64,000 bases of DNA from Sulfurimicrobium sp964384915 (GTDB taxonomy: Bacteria > Pseudomonadota > Gammaproteobacteria > Burkholderiales > Sulfuricellaceae), in assembly GCA_964384915.1 (NCBI GenBank), contig CAYLMA010000007.1, forward strand, positions 62,001-126,000, in the 5' to 3' direction. Position numbers and translations under genes: made by a program. Each line of letters begins with the position of its first letter. Position 1 is the first letter of the stretch. Shown here in pieces: positions 1-9,005 of this stretch. The notes under the pieces were generated by a model, which did not search any database, was not told the DNA's origin, and saw only the letters and a list, made by a program, of their open reading frames with translations.

Positions 1-485
1 ATATAGGCATCGAGCATAACCTTGACGGGTCCGATCAGCTTTTCAAGGTGAGGGGTATCACCTAGTCCGGTTACGTGGGACAGTACGTTGCCGCCCATGC
101 GCTGCAGAAAACCGAATCCCTTGCCGCCAAGCGCACAGGCATCCACTTGCTTGCCAGATGCTTCCCAGGCCTTCATTTGCCCCAGCACCATACGAATCAC
201 GTTCGTATTGAGACCGCCGCACAATCCTTTATCGGAAGTCACCATGATCACGCCGACCCGTTTCACCACATCCCGAGTGATCAGGAAAGGATGCTTGTAT
301 TCGGTATGAGCATGGCTGAGGTGGGCTGCCACGTTGCGAATTTTTTCGCCGTAGGGACGGGCGGCACGCATCCTCTCCTGCGCTTTGCGCATTTTGGATG
401 CAGCCACCATTTCCATGGCGCGAGTAATCTTCTGTGTATTCTGGACGCTCTTGATCTTGGTCCGAATCTCTTTTCCGCTCGCCAT
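1..485 (-). CDS. atpG: ATP synthase F1 gamma subunit, 3' end outside window
   Basis: Gamma is the central rotor shaft of F1, turning inside the alpha3beta3 head. About 161 N-terminal residues are visible, beginning MASGKEIRTKIKSVQNTQKI and continuing ITRAMEMVAASKMRKAQ, the N-terminal helix signature of the family. The family is about 290 residues, so the C-terminal half lies before base 1. The start is the ATG whose complement is at 483-485, 32 bases after the atpA stop. The longer open frame 229-549 on this strand is in another frame and is not the gene. As the last visible gene of the atp operon it should be followed outside the window by atpD and atpC. Identity is secure; only the truncation limits it. 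Confidence 0.95.
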   Translation of the reverse strand, partial: MASGKEIRTKIKSVQNTQKITRAMEMVAASKMRKAQERMRAARPYGEKIRNVAAHLSHAHTEYKHPFLITRDVVKRVGVIMVTSDKGLCGGLNTNVIRMVLGQMKAWEASGKQVDACALGGKGFGFLQRMGGNVLSHVTGLGDTPHLEKLIGPVKVMLDAY

Positions 486-517
486 TATTCAGTCCTAAGT
501 CTATGTTCCACGAAGCT

Positions 518-2059
518 TTAGTAAACCGAGCTGGCCTTGAACTCGTCAATCGCGCCCATCAGGGTTTTCTCGCTATCGGCACTGACATCACGCTCGCTCT
601 CGATGGCGTTCATCAAAGCGCCATGTTTGCTCTTAACAAACGCTTGCAGGGCCGCTTCAAATGCCAATACTTTCTTGACATCGACGTCGTCCATGTAGCC
701 CTTGTTTACGGCGTATAAGGTAACTGCCATTTCAGAGATTGACATCGGGGAATACTGGTTCTGTTTCATCAACTCCGTCACCAGCTTGCCGCGCTCCAGC
801 TGCTTGCGTGTAGCTTCGTCGAGGTCGGATGCAAATTGAGCGAATGCAGCCAACTCACGATACTGAGCCAGAGCCAGACGAATACCACCGCCCAGTTTCT
901 TGATTGCCTTTGTCTGAGCGGCGCCACCGACGCGAGACACGGACAAACCCGCGTTGATCGCAGGACGGATACCGGCGTTGAACAAGTCGCTTTCGAGGAA
1001 AATCTGGCCGTCCGTAATCGAAATTACGTTGGTCGGCACGAAGGCGGACACGTCACCAGCCTGGGTTTCAATCACTGGCAGGGCCGTGAGAGAACCTGTT
1101 TTTCCTTTTACTGCGCCGTTGGTAATCTTTTCAATGTGTTCCGCATTCACGCGAGCTGCACGCTCAAGAAGACGGGAGTGCAGGTAGAACACGTCACCGG
1201 GGTAAGCTTCGCGGCCAGGTGGACGGCGCAACAGCAAGGAGATCTGGCGGTAGGCCCAAGCCTGCTTGGTCAGGTCGTCGTATACAATCAGCGCATCTTC
1301 ACCACGATCGCGGAAGTATTCGCCCATGGTGCAACCAGCGTAAGGTGCGATGTATTGCATGGCAGCCGGATCGGAAGCTGTCGCGGCCACAATGATCGTA
1401 TGTCCCATTGCGCCGTGCTCTTCCAGCTTACGCACCACGTTGGCTACAGAAGAAGCTTTCTGGCCGATGGCGACGTAAATGCAAATAACGCCGGTGCCTT
1501 TTTGATTGATGATGGCGTCCACGGCAACAGCAGTCTTCCCGGTCTGGCGATCGCCAATGATTAGTTCGCGCTGGCCACGGCCAATTGGCACCATGGCATC
1601 AACCGACTTGAGACCGGTTTGCAGCGGCTGAGACACGGACTGACGGGAAATCACACCCGGCGCCACTTTTTCAATCGGGGAGGTTTGACTGGTGGCGATC
1701 GGACCTTTACCGTCGATCGGCTGGCCTAGAGAATTCACCACGCGGCCAATGAGCGCTTCACCAACCGGCACTTCAAGAATTTTGCCGGTGCATTTGACTG
1801 TGTCGCCTTCGCTGATATGCTCATATTCACCAAGCACCACGGCGCCGACTGAGTCGCGCTCAAGGTTCAGCGCCAAGCCAAAGGTATTGCCGGGGAATTC
1901 CAGCATCTCGCCCTGCATCACGCCGGAAAGTCCGTGAATACGTACGATACCGTCTGTGACAGAAACGACCGTACCCTGGTTGCGCGCTTCTGCGGCAGTT
2001 GCAAAATTCTCGATCTTGCTCTTGATCAGATCGCTGATTTCTGATGGGTTTAACTGCAT
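518..2059 (-). CDS. atpA: ATP synthase F1 alpha subunit
   Basis: 513 residues, the usual length. Alpha forms the non-catalytic nucleotide sites of F1. The Walker A sequence GDRQTGKT is near residues 169-176, in the same position as in E. coli. The start MQLNPSEISDLIKSKIENF is the standard N-terminus. It lies 11 bases downstream of atpH and 32 bases upstream of atpG, in the normal atp operon order. Nothing unusual is seen in length or motifs. Confidence 0.98.
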   Translation of the reverse strand: MQLNPSEISDLIKSKIENFATAAEARNQGTVVSVTDGIVRIHGLSGVMQGEMLEFPGNTFGLALNLERDSVGAVVLGEYEHISEGDTVKCTGKILEVPVGEALIGRVVNSLGQPIDGKGPIATSQTSPIEKVAPGVISRQSVSQPLQTGLKSVDAMVPIGRGQRELIIGDRQTGKTAVAVDAIINQKGTGVICIYVAIGQKASSVANVVRKLEEHGAMGHTIIVAATASDPAAMQYIAPYAGCTMGEYFRDRGEDALIVYDDLTKQAWAYRQISLLLRRPPGREAYPGDVFYLHSRLLERAARVNAEHIEKITNGAVKGKTGSLTALPVIETQAGDVSAFVPTNVISITDGQIFLESDLFNAGIRPAINAGLSVSRVGGAAQTKAIKKLGGGIRLALAQYRELAAFAQFASDLDEATRKQLERGKLVTELMKQNQYSPMSISEMAVTLYAVNKGYMDDVDVKKVLAFEAALQAFVKSKHGALMNAIESERDVSADSEKTLMGAIDEFKASSVY

Positions 2060-2070
2060 TCTTATATCTC

Positions 2071-2604
2071 CTAGCGTTTGAGCGCAAAGGTCATGTTGTT
2101 GAGCTGGCCACGCACTGATGCATCAATCACCACGTCACCGGCATTAATTTTTACGCCGCCAATAAGTTCTGGATCTACGCTTACCTGAACCTTCACTTTT
2201 CGTGAAAAGCGTTTTTCAAGCATGCCAACCATTTCTTTCACCTGCTCTTGGGACAACGGGTATGCGCTGGCGATATCGGCTTCAATCTGACCACTCTGTT
2301 CAGCCACCAGCTTCTCATATTCCTCTGCGATGACAGGCAAGAGCGCAAGTCGACCGTTTTCGATCAACAGGCAAATCAGGTTTTTGCCCTCTTCGTTCAA
2401 TTCCTTACCCATGACCGAGAGGAAAATCTGTTCCAAATTTGCTCTAGTGAGCCTAGGGTTGGAAATGGCATCGCCCATTGTGGCATCGCTCGCTACCGCG
2501 GAAGCGGACTTGAGCATGCGCGACCATTCGGCTAATGCTGCCTTCTGGCTTGCCAGGCGATACAAAGCTTCTGCGTAGGGCCTTGCAATCGTAACGATTT
2601 CCAT
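2071..2604 (-). CDS. atpH: ATP synthase F1 delta subunit
   Basis: 177 residues, the usual length of the OSCP/delta family. Delta links the top of the F1 head to the peripheral stalk b subunits. The N-terminus (ITIARPYAEALYRLA-like, here beginning MEIVTIARPYAEALYRLA) and the C-terminal region VDPELIGGVKINAGDVVIDAS are family hallmarks. It lies 11 bases after atpF and 11 bases before atpA on the minus strand, consistent with one transcript. Confidence 0.96.
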   Translation of the reverse strand: MEIVTIARPYAEALYRLASQKAALAEWSRMLKSASAVASDATMGDAISNPRLTRANLEQIFLSVMGKELNEEGKNLICLLIENGRLALLPVIAEEYEKLVAEQSGQIEADIASAYPLSQEQVKEMVGMLEKRFSRKVKVQVSVDPELIGGVKINAGDVVIDASVRGQLNNMTFALKR

Positions 2605-2615
2605 AGTTTTGCCGC

Positions 2616-3086
2616 CTAGATTTCGTTCTTGAGCGCGGTCAGCAACTCGGCGTGGGCCTTGGCGTCAATTTCACGACGCAGGATTTTCTCGGCGCCAGCA
2701 ACGGCCAATTCGGCCACTTGCTGTCGCAGAACTTCGCGTGCGCGATTGACCTCCTGGTCAATTTCCGCTTTTGCACCAGCCACGAGTCGGTCACCCTCTT
2801 CCTTAGCAGAATTTTTTGCTTCCTCAATAATCTGGGATGCGCGTTTTTCTGCCTGGGCAATCACTTCTGATGCCTTTTGCTTGGCGTCATGCATGGACTC
2901 TGTCGCGCGGCGTGACGCCAGCTCGAGCTCATGCTTGCCGCGCTCGCCTGCAGCCAGGCCATCGGCGATTAACTTCTTGCGCTCGGTGAGTGCCTGCATG
3001 ATGGGCGGCCACACAAATTTCATGCAGAACCAGACGAACATGATGAACATGATCGTTTGTGCGAGAAGGGTTGCATTGATATTCAT
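2616..3086 (-). CDS. atpF: ATP synthase F0 b subunit
   Basis: 156 residues. The b subunit is the membrane-anchored peripheral stalk. A single N-terminal hydrophobic helix (roughly residues 5-25, LLAQTIMFIMFVWFCMKFVW) is followed by a long charged helical region rich in Ala, Glu, Lys and Arg that is expected to form the right-handed coiled coil of the dimer. The MNINATLLAQ start is standard. It lies between atpE and atpH as expected. Confidence 0.96.
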   Translation of the reverse strand: MNINATLLAQTIMFIMFVWFCMKFVWPPIMQALTERKKLIADGLAAGERGKHELELASRRATESMHDAKQKASEVIAQAEKRASQIIEEAKNSAKEEGDRLVAGAKAEIDQEVNRAREVLRQQVAELAVAGAEKILRREIDAKAHAELLTALKNEI

Positions 3087-3122
3087 GCACGAACCTTTTT
3101 TGAGTAATTGATTACAGGCTGC

Positions 3123-3356
3123 TTAGCCGGCCACAGCAAAGATGATGTACATAGCGATACCAACTGCAATCATCGGCACCGCATCGACCAGACCCATCAC
3201 CACGAAAAACTGGGTACGAAGCATCGGGATCAGTTCCGGCTGACGTGCAGCACCCTCAAGGAAACGACCGCCCAGAATGCCGATACCCACGGCCGCACCC
3301 AGCGCGCCCAAACCCATCATGATCGCGCCGGCGATAAATAGCAGTGCATGTTCCAT
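3123..3356 (-). CDS. atpE: ATP synthase F0 c subunit (ring proteolipid)
   Basis: 77 residues forming two transmembrane hairpin helices. The first helix carries the glycine-rich packing stretch GALGAAVGIGILGG. The polar loop RQPE is at 38-41, and the proton-carrying carboxylate is Asp58 in GLVDAVPMIAVG. The Gln and Glu-Thr residues that mark sodium-binding c subunits are absent, so a proton-driven enzyme is expected. The gene sits 48 bases after atpB and 36 bases before atpF. Confidence 0.97.
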   Translation of the reverse strand: MEHALLFIAGAIMMGLGALGAAVGIGILGGRFLEGAARQPELIPMLRTQFFVVMGLVDAVPMIAVGIAMYIIFAVAG

Positions 3357-3404
3357 TTGTTTCTCCTGTTAATTTAAAAGTTAAGTTGCTAATTAAAAAA
3401 ATCT

Positions 3405-4268
3405 TTAATGATGTTCCTGATGCGCCATATCCATGTAAACGATAGTAAGCGTCATGAAAATGAAGGCCTGCAGCGTGACAATCAGAATGTGGAAAATCGC
3501 CCAGCCGAGAGAAAGAATCACCTGCGACCCGAACAGCAACGAACTTCCGAAAGTCGCGCCCGCCCAGGAAGCGCCCATCAGCGCGATCAGGATGAAGATC
3601 ATTTCACCCGCGTACATGTTGCCGAACAAACGCAGCGCCAACGAAACCGGCTTGGCAATCAGGTTCACCCCTTCAAGAAACAGGTTGGCCGGCATTCCGA
3701 ATTTGCCGAACGGTTGTAGCGTGAGTTCGCCCACAAAACCACCCATGCCCTTCATCTTTATGCTGTAGTACACCACCAGCACAAAAACGGCGATGGACAT
3801 GCCAAATGTGGCGTTGGGGTCGGTCGTAGGCACAACCTTGAGGAAAGGCAATCCAGCAGCATGAGCAATTAACGGTAGATAATCAATGGGCACCAGATCC
3901 ATCAGGTTCATCAACAGAACCCATGCGAAAATGGTCAGAGCAAGCGGAGCAACCATGTCGTTCCTGGCAGTAAACGATCCTCGCACGCTGCTGTCGACAA
4001 AATCAACAATCCATTCGACAAAGTTTTGCAATCCGGCCGGCACCCCGGCTGACGCTGTCCTTGCTGCCTTGATAAAGAAAATGAGGAAGAGTGAGCCCAA
4101 CAAAAAAGCGATGATCGTCGTATCCAGATTGATCGCCCAGAAGCCCATTTCCTTTGCCTGCTCAGCGCTGCGCGCTATGCCCCAGCTTCCGTCGGGGAGT
4201 TGGCCGTACGTCAGGTTTTGCAGGTGGTGTTTGATATATTCTGCGGAGGTTTGCGTTTCGCCAGACAT
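3405..4268 (-). CDS. atpB: ATP synthase F0 a subunit
   Basis: 287 residues, a polytopic membrane protein that holds the proton half-channels beside the c ring. The essential arginine is visible as Arg213 in ALRLFGNMYAGE, followed by the conserved Asn and Glu. The start codon directly abuts the atpI stop (no intergenic base), which suggests coupled translation. The length and the N-terminal extension before the first helix are normal for betaproteobacteria. Confidence 0.97.
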   Translation of the reverse strand: MSGETQTSAEYIKHHLQNLTYGQLPDGSWGIARSAEQAKEMGFWAINLDTTIIAFLLGSLFLIFFIKAARTASAGVPAGLQNFVEWIVDFVDSSVRGSFTARNDMVAPLALTIFAWVLLMNLMDLVPIDYLPLIAHAAGLPFLKVVPTTDPNATFGMSIAVFVLVVYYSIKMKGMGGFVGELTLQPFGKFGMPANLFLEGVNLIAKPVSLALRLFGNMYAGEMIFILIALMGASWAGATFGSSLLFGSQVILSLGWAIFHILIVTLQAFIFMTLTIVYMDMAHQEHH

Positions 4269-4634
4269 TTAATGTTTCTCTATTCCACTGATTATTGTTG
4301 AAATCACCAGAGCCAACTGCCCCAGGGCGAAGCCGGCCAGCAATGGCAACGGCATCAGTTTCATCCATCCCAATCCCGCAGCTACAAGCAGCGCGACCAC
4401 AAAAAAACGCTCCACACTGGAGCGATAAAGCATGAACAATTCCTGCTGCGGTTTTCGACCAGGCTGTTGCGCACCTGTTCTCATGCGCCAGCTTAACAAC
4501 AGGGTGTTCGTCAGCGCCACGGCACCGCCATAACTCAGCGCCCTGACCGCTCCTTCACCCATATATGGGAATACCAACACCGCACTTACTAGAGTGACCG
4601 TCGCCTGAGCAATTGCCGCTTTAGTCAGGCTCAT
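4269..4634 (-). CDS. atpI: ATP synthase subunit I (F0 assembly protein)
   Basis: 121 residues with four hydrophobic segments (about 8-25, 31-48, 72-92 and 95-115). AtpI is a small membrane protein that precedes atpB in many bacteria and is linked to c-ring assembly; it is not essential for ATP synthesis. Its identity rests on its position as first gene of the atp operon, its size and its membrane profile, because the family is poorly conserved. It ends one base before the atpB start codon. Confidence 0.9.
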   Translation of the reverse strand: MSLTKAAIAQATVTLVSAVLVFPYMGEGAVRALSYGGAVALTNTLLLSWRMRTGAQQPGRKPQQELFMLYRSSVERFFVVALLVAAGLGWMKLMPLPLLAGFALGQLALVISTIISGIEKH

Positions 4635-4663
4635 ATTGAATCACGTAATGTAAATATCACAAG

Positions 4664-4692
4664 ATGATAATATACTCTTGCCGGCTCGTCAA
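4664..4692 (-). promoter_or_regulatory. Candidate sigma-70 promoter of the atp operon
   Basis: Read on the minus strand, TTGACG (4692-4687) and TATCAT (4669-4664) are separated by 17 bases. A start of transcription near 4657 would give a leader of about 23 bases before atpI. It occupies the 102-base gap between parB and atpI. Read from sequence only; no mapped start is known. Confidence 0.5.
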
Positions 4693-4736
4693 ACTGCGCT
4701 TATGCCCGAACAAGTTAGATTTATACTCAATTTTCC

Positions 4737-5573
4737 TTATAAACGGCCAAGAATGCTGTCCAACTGGTCAAGGTTCTCGTATTCAATTGTCAAACGCCCC
4801 TTTCCGCCCGCCCTGCAATTCAGGGTCACGCGAGCGCCGAGCTTTTCTGACAAATCTTCCTGCAAACGCAGCACATCCCGGTCAAACTCTTTTGCTTTGG
4901 GGTTTGGCTCCGGCTTGAGCATGCGCTGGGCGAGTTTTTCAGCCTCTCGAACTGACAAGCCTTTTTTAATGATTTCGTGAGCCGCATCGATTTGCTTGAC
5001 TTGGGTCAGCCCCAGCAAAGCGCGAGCATGCCCCATATCAATCTGGCTGTGCATCATCATTTCCTGAACACGAGGAGCCAGATTCAGCAAGCGCAGCAAA
5101 TTCGTTACTGCGCTGCGTGAGCGGCTCACCGCCTCTGCCGCCGCCTGGTGCGTCAAGTTAAATTCGTTGACCAGGCGCTGAATGCCTAGCGCCTCTTCCA
5201 GAGGATTAAGGTTTTCCCTCTGGATATTCTCGATCAAGGCCATGGCCAGCGCCGCTTCGTCCGGAATCTCTCGGACCAACGCTGGGATCTGTGTCAATCC
5301 CGCCAGCTGGGAAGCCCGCCAGCGCCGCTCCCCGGCAATGATTTCATATCGCCCCCCGGCGACAGGCCGCACCAACACAGGTTGCATTACGCCCTGCGCT
5401 CGAATCGAATCCGCCAGTTGCTGCAATGACTCGGGATCCATGTGCGTGCGGGGTTGATATTTACCTGGCTGCAACTCGGCGATGGACAGCTGCAGCAAAA
5501 CCTCTCCCATCTCGCCATCAGTGCCCGCCAATAGCGCGTCCAGGCCGCGCCCTAGTCCCTTGTTTTTTACCAT
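4737..5573 (-). CDS. parB: Chromosome partitioning protein ParB (CTPase, parS-binding)
   Basis: 278 residues. ParB binds parS sites, clamps and slides on DNA using CTP, and works with ParA to move origins and load SMC. It starts MVKNKGLGRGLDALLAG, the usual N-terminus that contacts ParA. The CTP-binding motif GERRWRA is at 81-87, followed by a helix-turn-helix region (about 135-175) and the short C-terminal dimerisation segment ENLDQLDSILGRL. It lies 19 bases after parA in the mnmG-rsmG-parA-parB operon. Several parS matches are in this window, one just upstream of that operon. Confidence 0.97.
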   Translation of the reverse strand: MVKNKGLGRGLDALLAGTDGEMGEVLLQLSIAELQPGKYQPRTHMDPESLQQLADSIRAQGVMQPVLVRPVAGGRYEIIAGERRWRASQLAGLTQIPALVREIPDEAALAMALIENIQRENLNPLEEALGIQRLVNEFNLTHQAAAEAVSRSRSAVTNLLRLLNLAPRVQEMMMHSQIDMGHARALLGLTQVKQIDAAHEIIKKGLSVREAEKLAQRMLKPEPNPKAKEFDRDVLRLQEDLSEKLGARVTLNCRAGGKGRLTIEYENLDQLDSILGRL

Positions 5574-5592
5574 GCTTGCAATATTCCTTTTG

Positions 5593-6384
5593 TCACTCGT
5601 CTACTGTTACAACGCCGCCGAGCTTGCCCAGCATTTCCCCGGCCAAAGCCAAATATGCCTGGGCGCCCTTTGATCCCTTGTCGTGATATAGCACCGGCAC
5701 GCCAAAACTGGGCGCTTCCGCCAAGCGTATATTGCGCGGAATCACGGTGCGGTAGACCTTGTCGCCGAAGTGTTGCTGTAACTGGGCGGAGACTTGTTGC
5801 GCGAGCGCATTGCGCGGGTCAAACATGGTGCGCAGCAAACCCTCGATTTCCAGTTGCGGGTTGAGGTGCGTGCGCACCCGCTTTATGGTCTTGACCAGAT
5901 CGCTCAGCCCTTCAAGCGCGTAATACTCGCACTGCATCGGAATCATCACTGCGCTCGCGGCACACAGACCATTCACGGTCAAGAGATTGAGCGCTGGCGG
6001 GCAGTCGAGCAGGATGAAGTCATATTCTGACACCACGCTTTCAAGCGCCTTTTTCAGCCGCCACTCGCGTGCCAACTCCTGCACCAACTCCACTTCTGCC
6101 CCCGCCAGATTACGATTGGCAGGGATCACATCGAATTTGCCCCTGAATGAAGGTACGCGAACTTCGGCTACGCCACTCTGTTCCAGCAGCACGTGATAGA
6201 CCGTACGCTCCAGGCTATCTTTTTCTACTCCGCTGCCCATGGTGGCGTTACCCTGCGGGTCGAGATCAACCAGCAGCACCCTGCGCTTGGTTGCGGCAAG
6301 GCTTGCAGCGAGATTGACGGTGGTGGTGGTCTTGCCCACGCCGCCCTTTTGATTTGTTACCGCTATGATTCTGGCCATAGTCAT
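5593..6384 (-). CDS. parA: Chromosome partitioning ATPase ParA (Soj)
   Basis: 263 residues. A deviant Walker A ATPase that forms gradients on the nucleoid and pulls ParB-parS complexes. The motif KGGVGKT is at 13-19, and the switch sequence DLDPQGNATMG follows at about 42-52. The start at 6384 overlaps the rsmG stop by four bases (ATGA), which favours coupled translation. An internal ATG two codons later (6378) gives MARIIAVTNQKGG, the commoner N-terminus, and could also be used. Confidence 0.97.
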   Translation of the reverse strand: MTMARIIAVTNQKGGVGKTTTTVNLAASLAATKRRVLLVDLDPQGNATMGSGVEKDSLERTVYHVLLEQSGVAEVRVPSFRGKFDVIPANRNLAGAEVELVQELAREWRLKKALESVVSEYDFILLDCPPALNLLTVNGLCAASAVMIPMQCEYYALEGLSDLVKTIKRVRTHLNPQLEIEGLLRTMFDPRNALAQQVSAQLQQHFGDKVYRTVIPRNIRLAEAPSFGVPVLYHDKGSKGAQAYLALAGEMLGKLGGVVTVDE

Positions 6385-7001
6385 ACCCCGAGAATTACCA
6401 AATGCCGTTGCGCCTCGAGTCCTGGGACATTGAGCGCTACAACTTCATGCTGAAGAAACTGAGACGGCAATTGCGCCAGCTCATCATGGGGATAGACGCC
6501 TTTCATCGCCAGCAACTTTCCTCCAGGGCGGCACAAGCGAGCCGAGAGCCGAACAAACTCGGAAAGCTCGGAAAATGCGCGTGAAATAACCATGTCAAAG
6601 GCAGGAGAAGGCTGATAGTCATCTACCCGCAGACACTCGACTTTCACATTCTTTAGCATCAGCTCGATACAGGCTTGGCGCAGGAATGTGGTTTTTTTTT
6701 GGTTACTATCGAGCAAGGTTATGTCCAGATCCGGGCGGGCAATCGCCAGCACGATTCCGGGCAAACCTCCTCCTGTTCCAACATCCAGCAGGCGGCCCAC
6801 CCCGATGTAGGGCAAAACCGCAAGGCTGTCCAGCAAATGCTGATACAGCATATTTTCCGGCTCGCGCACGGCAGTCAGGTTGTAGACCTTGTTCCATTTC
6901 TGCAGCAAGGCGATGTAATCCAGCAGGGTTCGCTGCTGCGCGTCCGACAGGGTGAGCTTCAGTTGCTCCAAACCCCCCGCAAGGTTTTCAGCCAGGTTCA
7001 C
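6381..7001 (-). CDS. rsmG: 16S rRNA (guanine-527-N7) methyltransferase RsmG
   Basis: 206 residues. SAM-dependent methylase of G527 in 16S rRNA, formerly GidB. The SAM-binding motif LLDVGTGGGLPGIVLAI is clear, followed by the acidic residue in ITLLDSNQKK. It overlaps mnmG upstream and parA downstream by four bases each, so three genes are linked by stop/start overlaps. This is the conserved gidA-gidB-parA-parB order. Confidence 0.97.
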   Translation of the reverse strand: MNLAENLAGGLEQLKLTLSDAQQRTLLDYIALLQKWNKVYNLTAVREPENMLYQHLLDSLAVLPYIGVGRLLDVGTGGGLPGIVLAIARPDLDITLLDSNQKKTTFLRQACIELMLKNVKVECLRVDDYQPSPAFDMVISRAFSELSEFVRLSARLCRPGGKLLAMKGVYPHDELAQLPSQFLQHEVVALNVPGLEAQRHLVILGV

Positions 7002-8893
7002 GCGCCAGCCCTCTCCGCCCTGCCCTGTATGCGTTTGAGATACACCAGCAGGAGGGAAATGGCGGCCGGTGTAACGCCGGAAATGCGCGCCGCCTGACCC
7101 AGTGTTTCCGGTTTGTATTGCGCCAGCTTCTGCTTCACTTCGATGGATAGGCCGTGCACCTTGCTGTAGTCCATGTCGGACGACAAGCGCAGCGCCTCAT
7201 AATGATGATGCCGATCGATTTCTTCCTGCTGGCGTTCAATGTAGCCTTGATATTTAGCCTGGATTTCGACCTGCTCCGCCACCTGTGGGTCGATTACGCC
7301 TTCGCCTGCCCCAGGCAGGGTTAACAGGGACTGATAACTGACTTGGGGGCGGCGCAGCAGATCCAGGAGCGAATATTCGCGCTCCATGGCCTGGCCAAGT
7401 ACACGCTCCGCACTGGCGGTATCGACCATGCGCGGGTTGACCCAGGTACTCTTGAGCCTTTCTTTTTCCTGGGCTACGGCATCGCGTTTGGCTGAGAAGC
7501 GTGCCCAGCGCTTATCATCCACCACACCCAGTTCGCGCCCGATCTCGGTAAGGCGCAAATCGGCGTTATCCTCTCTTAACAGCAGTCGGTATTCTGCGCG
7601 GCTGGTAAACATACGGTAGGGCTCGGAAACTCCGCGCGTGATCAGATCATCCACCATCACGCCGAGGTATGCCTGATCCCGGCCCGGATTCCACGCTTCT
7701 TTTTCCGCAGCGTACAGAGCGGCATTGATCCCAGCCAACAGCCCCTGCGCAGCAGCTTCCTCATAGCCGGTCGTCCCATTGATCTGCCCGGCAAAGAACA
7801 AGCCCTTGATGGCCTTGGTTTCAAGGGAACTCTTGAGGCCGCGAGGATCGAAATAGTCATACTCGATTGCATAGCCGGGCCGGGTTATATGAGCATTCTC
7901 AAAGCCCCGCATGGAACGTACCAGCGCATATTGAACATCAAAGGGAAGGCTGGTGGAAATTCCGTTGGGATAAATCTCGTGCGTTGAAAGGCCTTCCGGC
8001 TCGACAAAAATCTGGTGCGCATCCTTGTCAGCAAACCGCGTGATTTTGTCTTCGATGGACGGGCAATAGCGTGGCCCCACGCCCTCGATCACCCCGGTAT
8101 AAAGGGGAGAGCGATCAAGGCCTTTGCGGATGATGTCATGCGTACGTTCATTCGTGTAGCTGATCCAGCACGAAACCTGTTGTGGATGCCCGCCGGCGGA
8201 ACCAAGATATGAAAAGACCGGCGCGGGATCATCACCCGGCTGCTCCGTCATCATCGAATAATCCAGGGAACGGCCATCGATACGCGGCGGGGTGCCCGTT
8301 TTAAGCCGGCCCACTGGCAACTCAAGTTCTCGCAGACGGCGCGCAAGACTGATTGCCGGAGGATCTCCGGCGCGACCTGCCTGATAGTTGGATTGCCCGA
8401 CATGCACCAAACCGGCCAGGAATGTGCCCGCGGTAAGCACCACCGCACGTGCCTCGAAGCGCAACCCGAGTTGTGTAACAATACCGGTAACCTGATCACC
8501 AGCAAGCGAAAAATCGTCTACCGCCTGCTGAAACAACCATAGGTTAGGCTGGTTTTCCAGGCGCCGCCTGATTGCCTGCTTGTATAACAGACGATCTGCC
8601 TGCGCCCGTGTTGCCCGTACCGCAGGGCCCTTGCTGGAATTAAGGATGCGGAACTGGATTCCGCCCTCGTCCGTAGCCGCCGCCATGGCGCCACCCAGAG
8701 CATCTATTTCCTTAACCAGGTGTCCCTTGCCAATCCCGCCAATAGCTGGATTGCACGACATTTGCCCTAGCGTTTCGATATTATGGCTGATCAACAAGGT
8801 TTTTCGGCCCATACGCGCCGCGGCAAGCGCCGCCTCGGTGCCGGCATGGCCGCCACCGACAACGATCACATCAAATTGCGTGGGGAAAATCAT
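6998..8893 (-). CDS. mnmG: tRNA uridine-34 modification enzyme MnmG
   Basis: About 631 residues. FAD protein that with MnmE makes 5-carboxymethylaminomethyl-uridine at tRNA wobble position 34. The N-terminal FAD site FDVIVVGGGHAGTEAA and the conserved CNPAIGGIGKG region are present. The ATG at 8893 (MIFPTQFDV) is preferred over a GTG five codons upstream at 8908: it matches family N-termini, and the predicted promoter leaves almost no leader for the GTG. First gene of the operon running to parB. A perfect 14-base parS core lies about 75 bases upstream of its start. Confidence 0.96.
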   Translation of the reverse strand: MIFPTQFDVIVVGGGHAGTEAALAAARMGRKTLLISHNIETLGQMSCNPAIGGIGKGHLVKEIDALGGAMAAATDEGGIQFRILNSSKGPAVRATRAQADRLLYKQAIRRRLENQPNLWLFQQAVDDFSLAGDQVTGIVTQLGLRFEARAVVLTAGTFLAGLVHVGQSNYQAGRAGDPPAISLARRLRELELPVGRLKTGTPPRIDGRSLDYSMMTEQPGDDPAPVFSYLGSAGGHPQQVSCWISYTNERTHDIIRKGLDRSPLYTGVIEGVGPRYCPSIEDKITRFADKDAHQIFVEPEGLSTHEIYPNGISTSLPFDVQYALVRSMRGFENAHITRPGYAIEYDYFDPRGLKSSLETKAIKGLFFAGQINGTTGYEEAAAQGLLAGINAALYAAEKEAWNPGRDQAYLGVMVDDLITRGVSEPYRMFTSRAEYRLLLREDNADLRLTEIGRELGVVDDKRWARFSAKRDAVAQEKERLKSTWVNPRMVDTASAERVLGQAMEREYSLLDLLRRPQVSYQSLLTLPGAGEGVIDPQVAEQVEIQAKYQGYIERQQEEIDRHHHYEALRLSSDMDYSKVHGLSIEVKQKLAQYKPETLGQAARISGVTPAAISLLLVYLKRIQGRAERAGA

Positions 8894-8924
8894 GAGGGTT
8901 CGTACCACTGTTTCGAGAGCGGGA

Positions 8925-8954
8925 ATGATACGACAAAACAGGCAGATGCGTCAG
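8925..8954 (-). promoter_or_regulatory. Candidate promoter of the mnmG-rsmG-parA-parB operon
   Basis: On the minus strand, CTGACG (8954-8949) is followed 18 bases later by TATCAT (8930-8925). Transcription would start near 8918, leaving about 25 bases before the ATG at 8893. The parS palindrome at 8967-8982 lies just upstream of the -35, so ParB binding or spreading could affect this promoter. Sequence inference only. Confidence 0.4.
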
Positions 8955-8966
8955 CCTGTCGAGGGT

Positions 8967-8982
8967 GGTTTCACGTGAAACA
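8967..8982. promoter_or_regulatory. parS site, exact 14-base core
   Basis: GGTTTCACGTGAAACA. The 14-base palindrome GTTTCACGTGAAAC (8968-8981) matches the widely conserved chromosomal parS exactly, and 15 of 16 bases match TGTTTCACGTGAAACA. It lies between mnmE and mnmG, upstream of the operon that encodes ParA and ParB and about 5 kb from the putative origin. Confidence 0.93.
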
Positions 8983-9005
8983 ATAATAAATGTATTTAGC
9001 TACAG

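Noticed and set aside
836..1564. 242-residue plus-strand frame
   Set aside because: Antisense to atpA; no ribosome site and no protein-like pattern.
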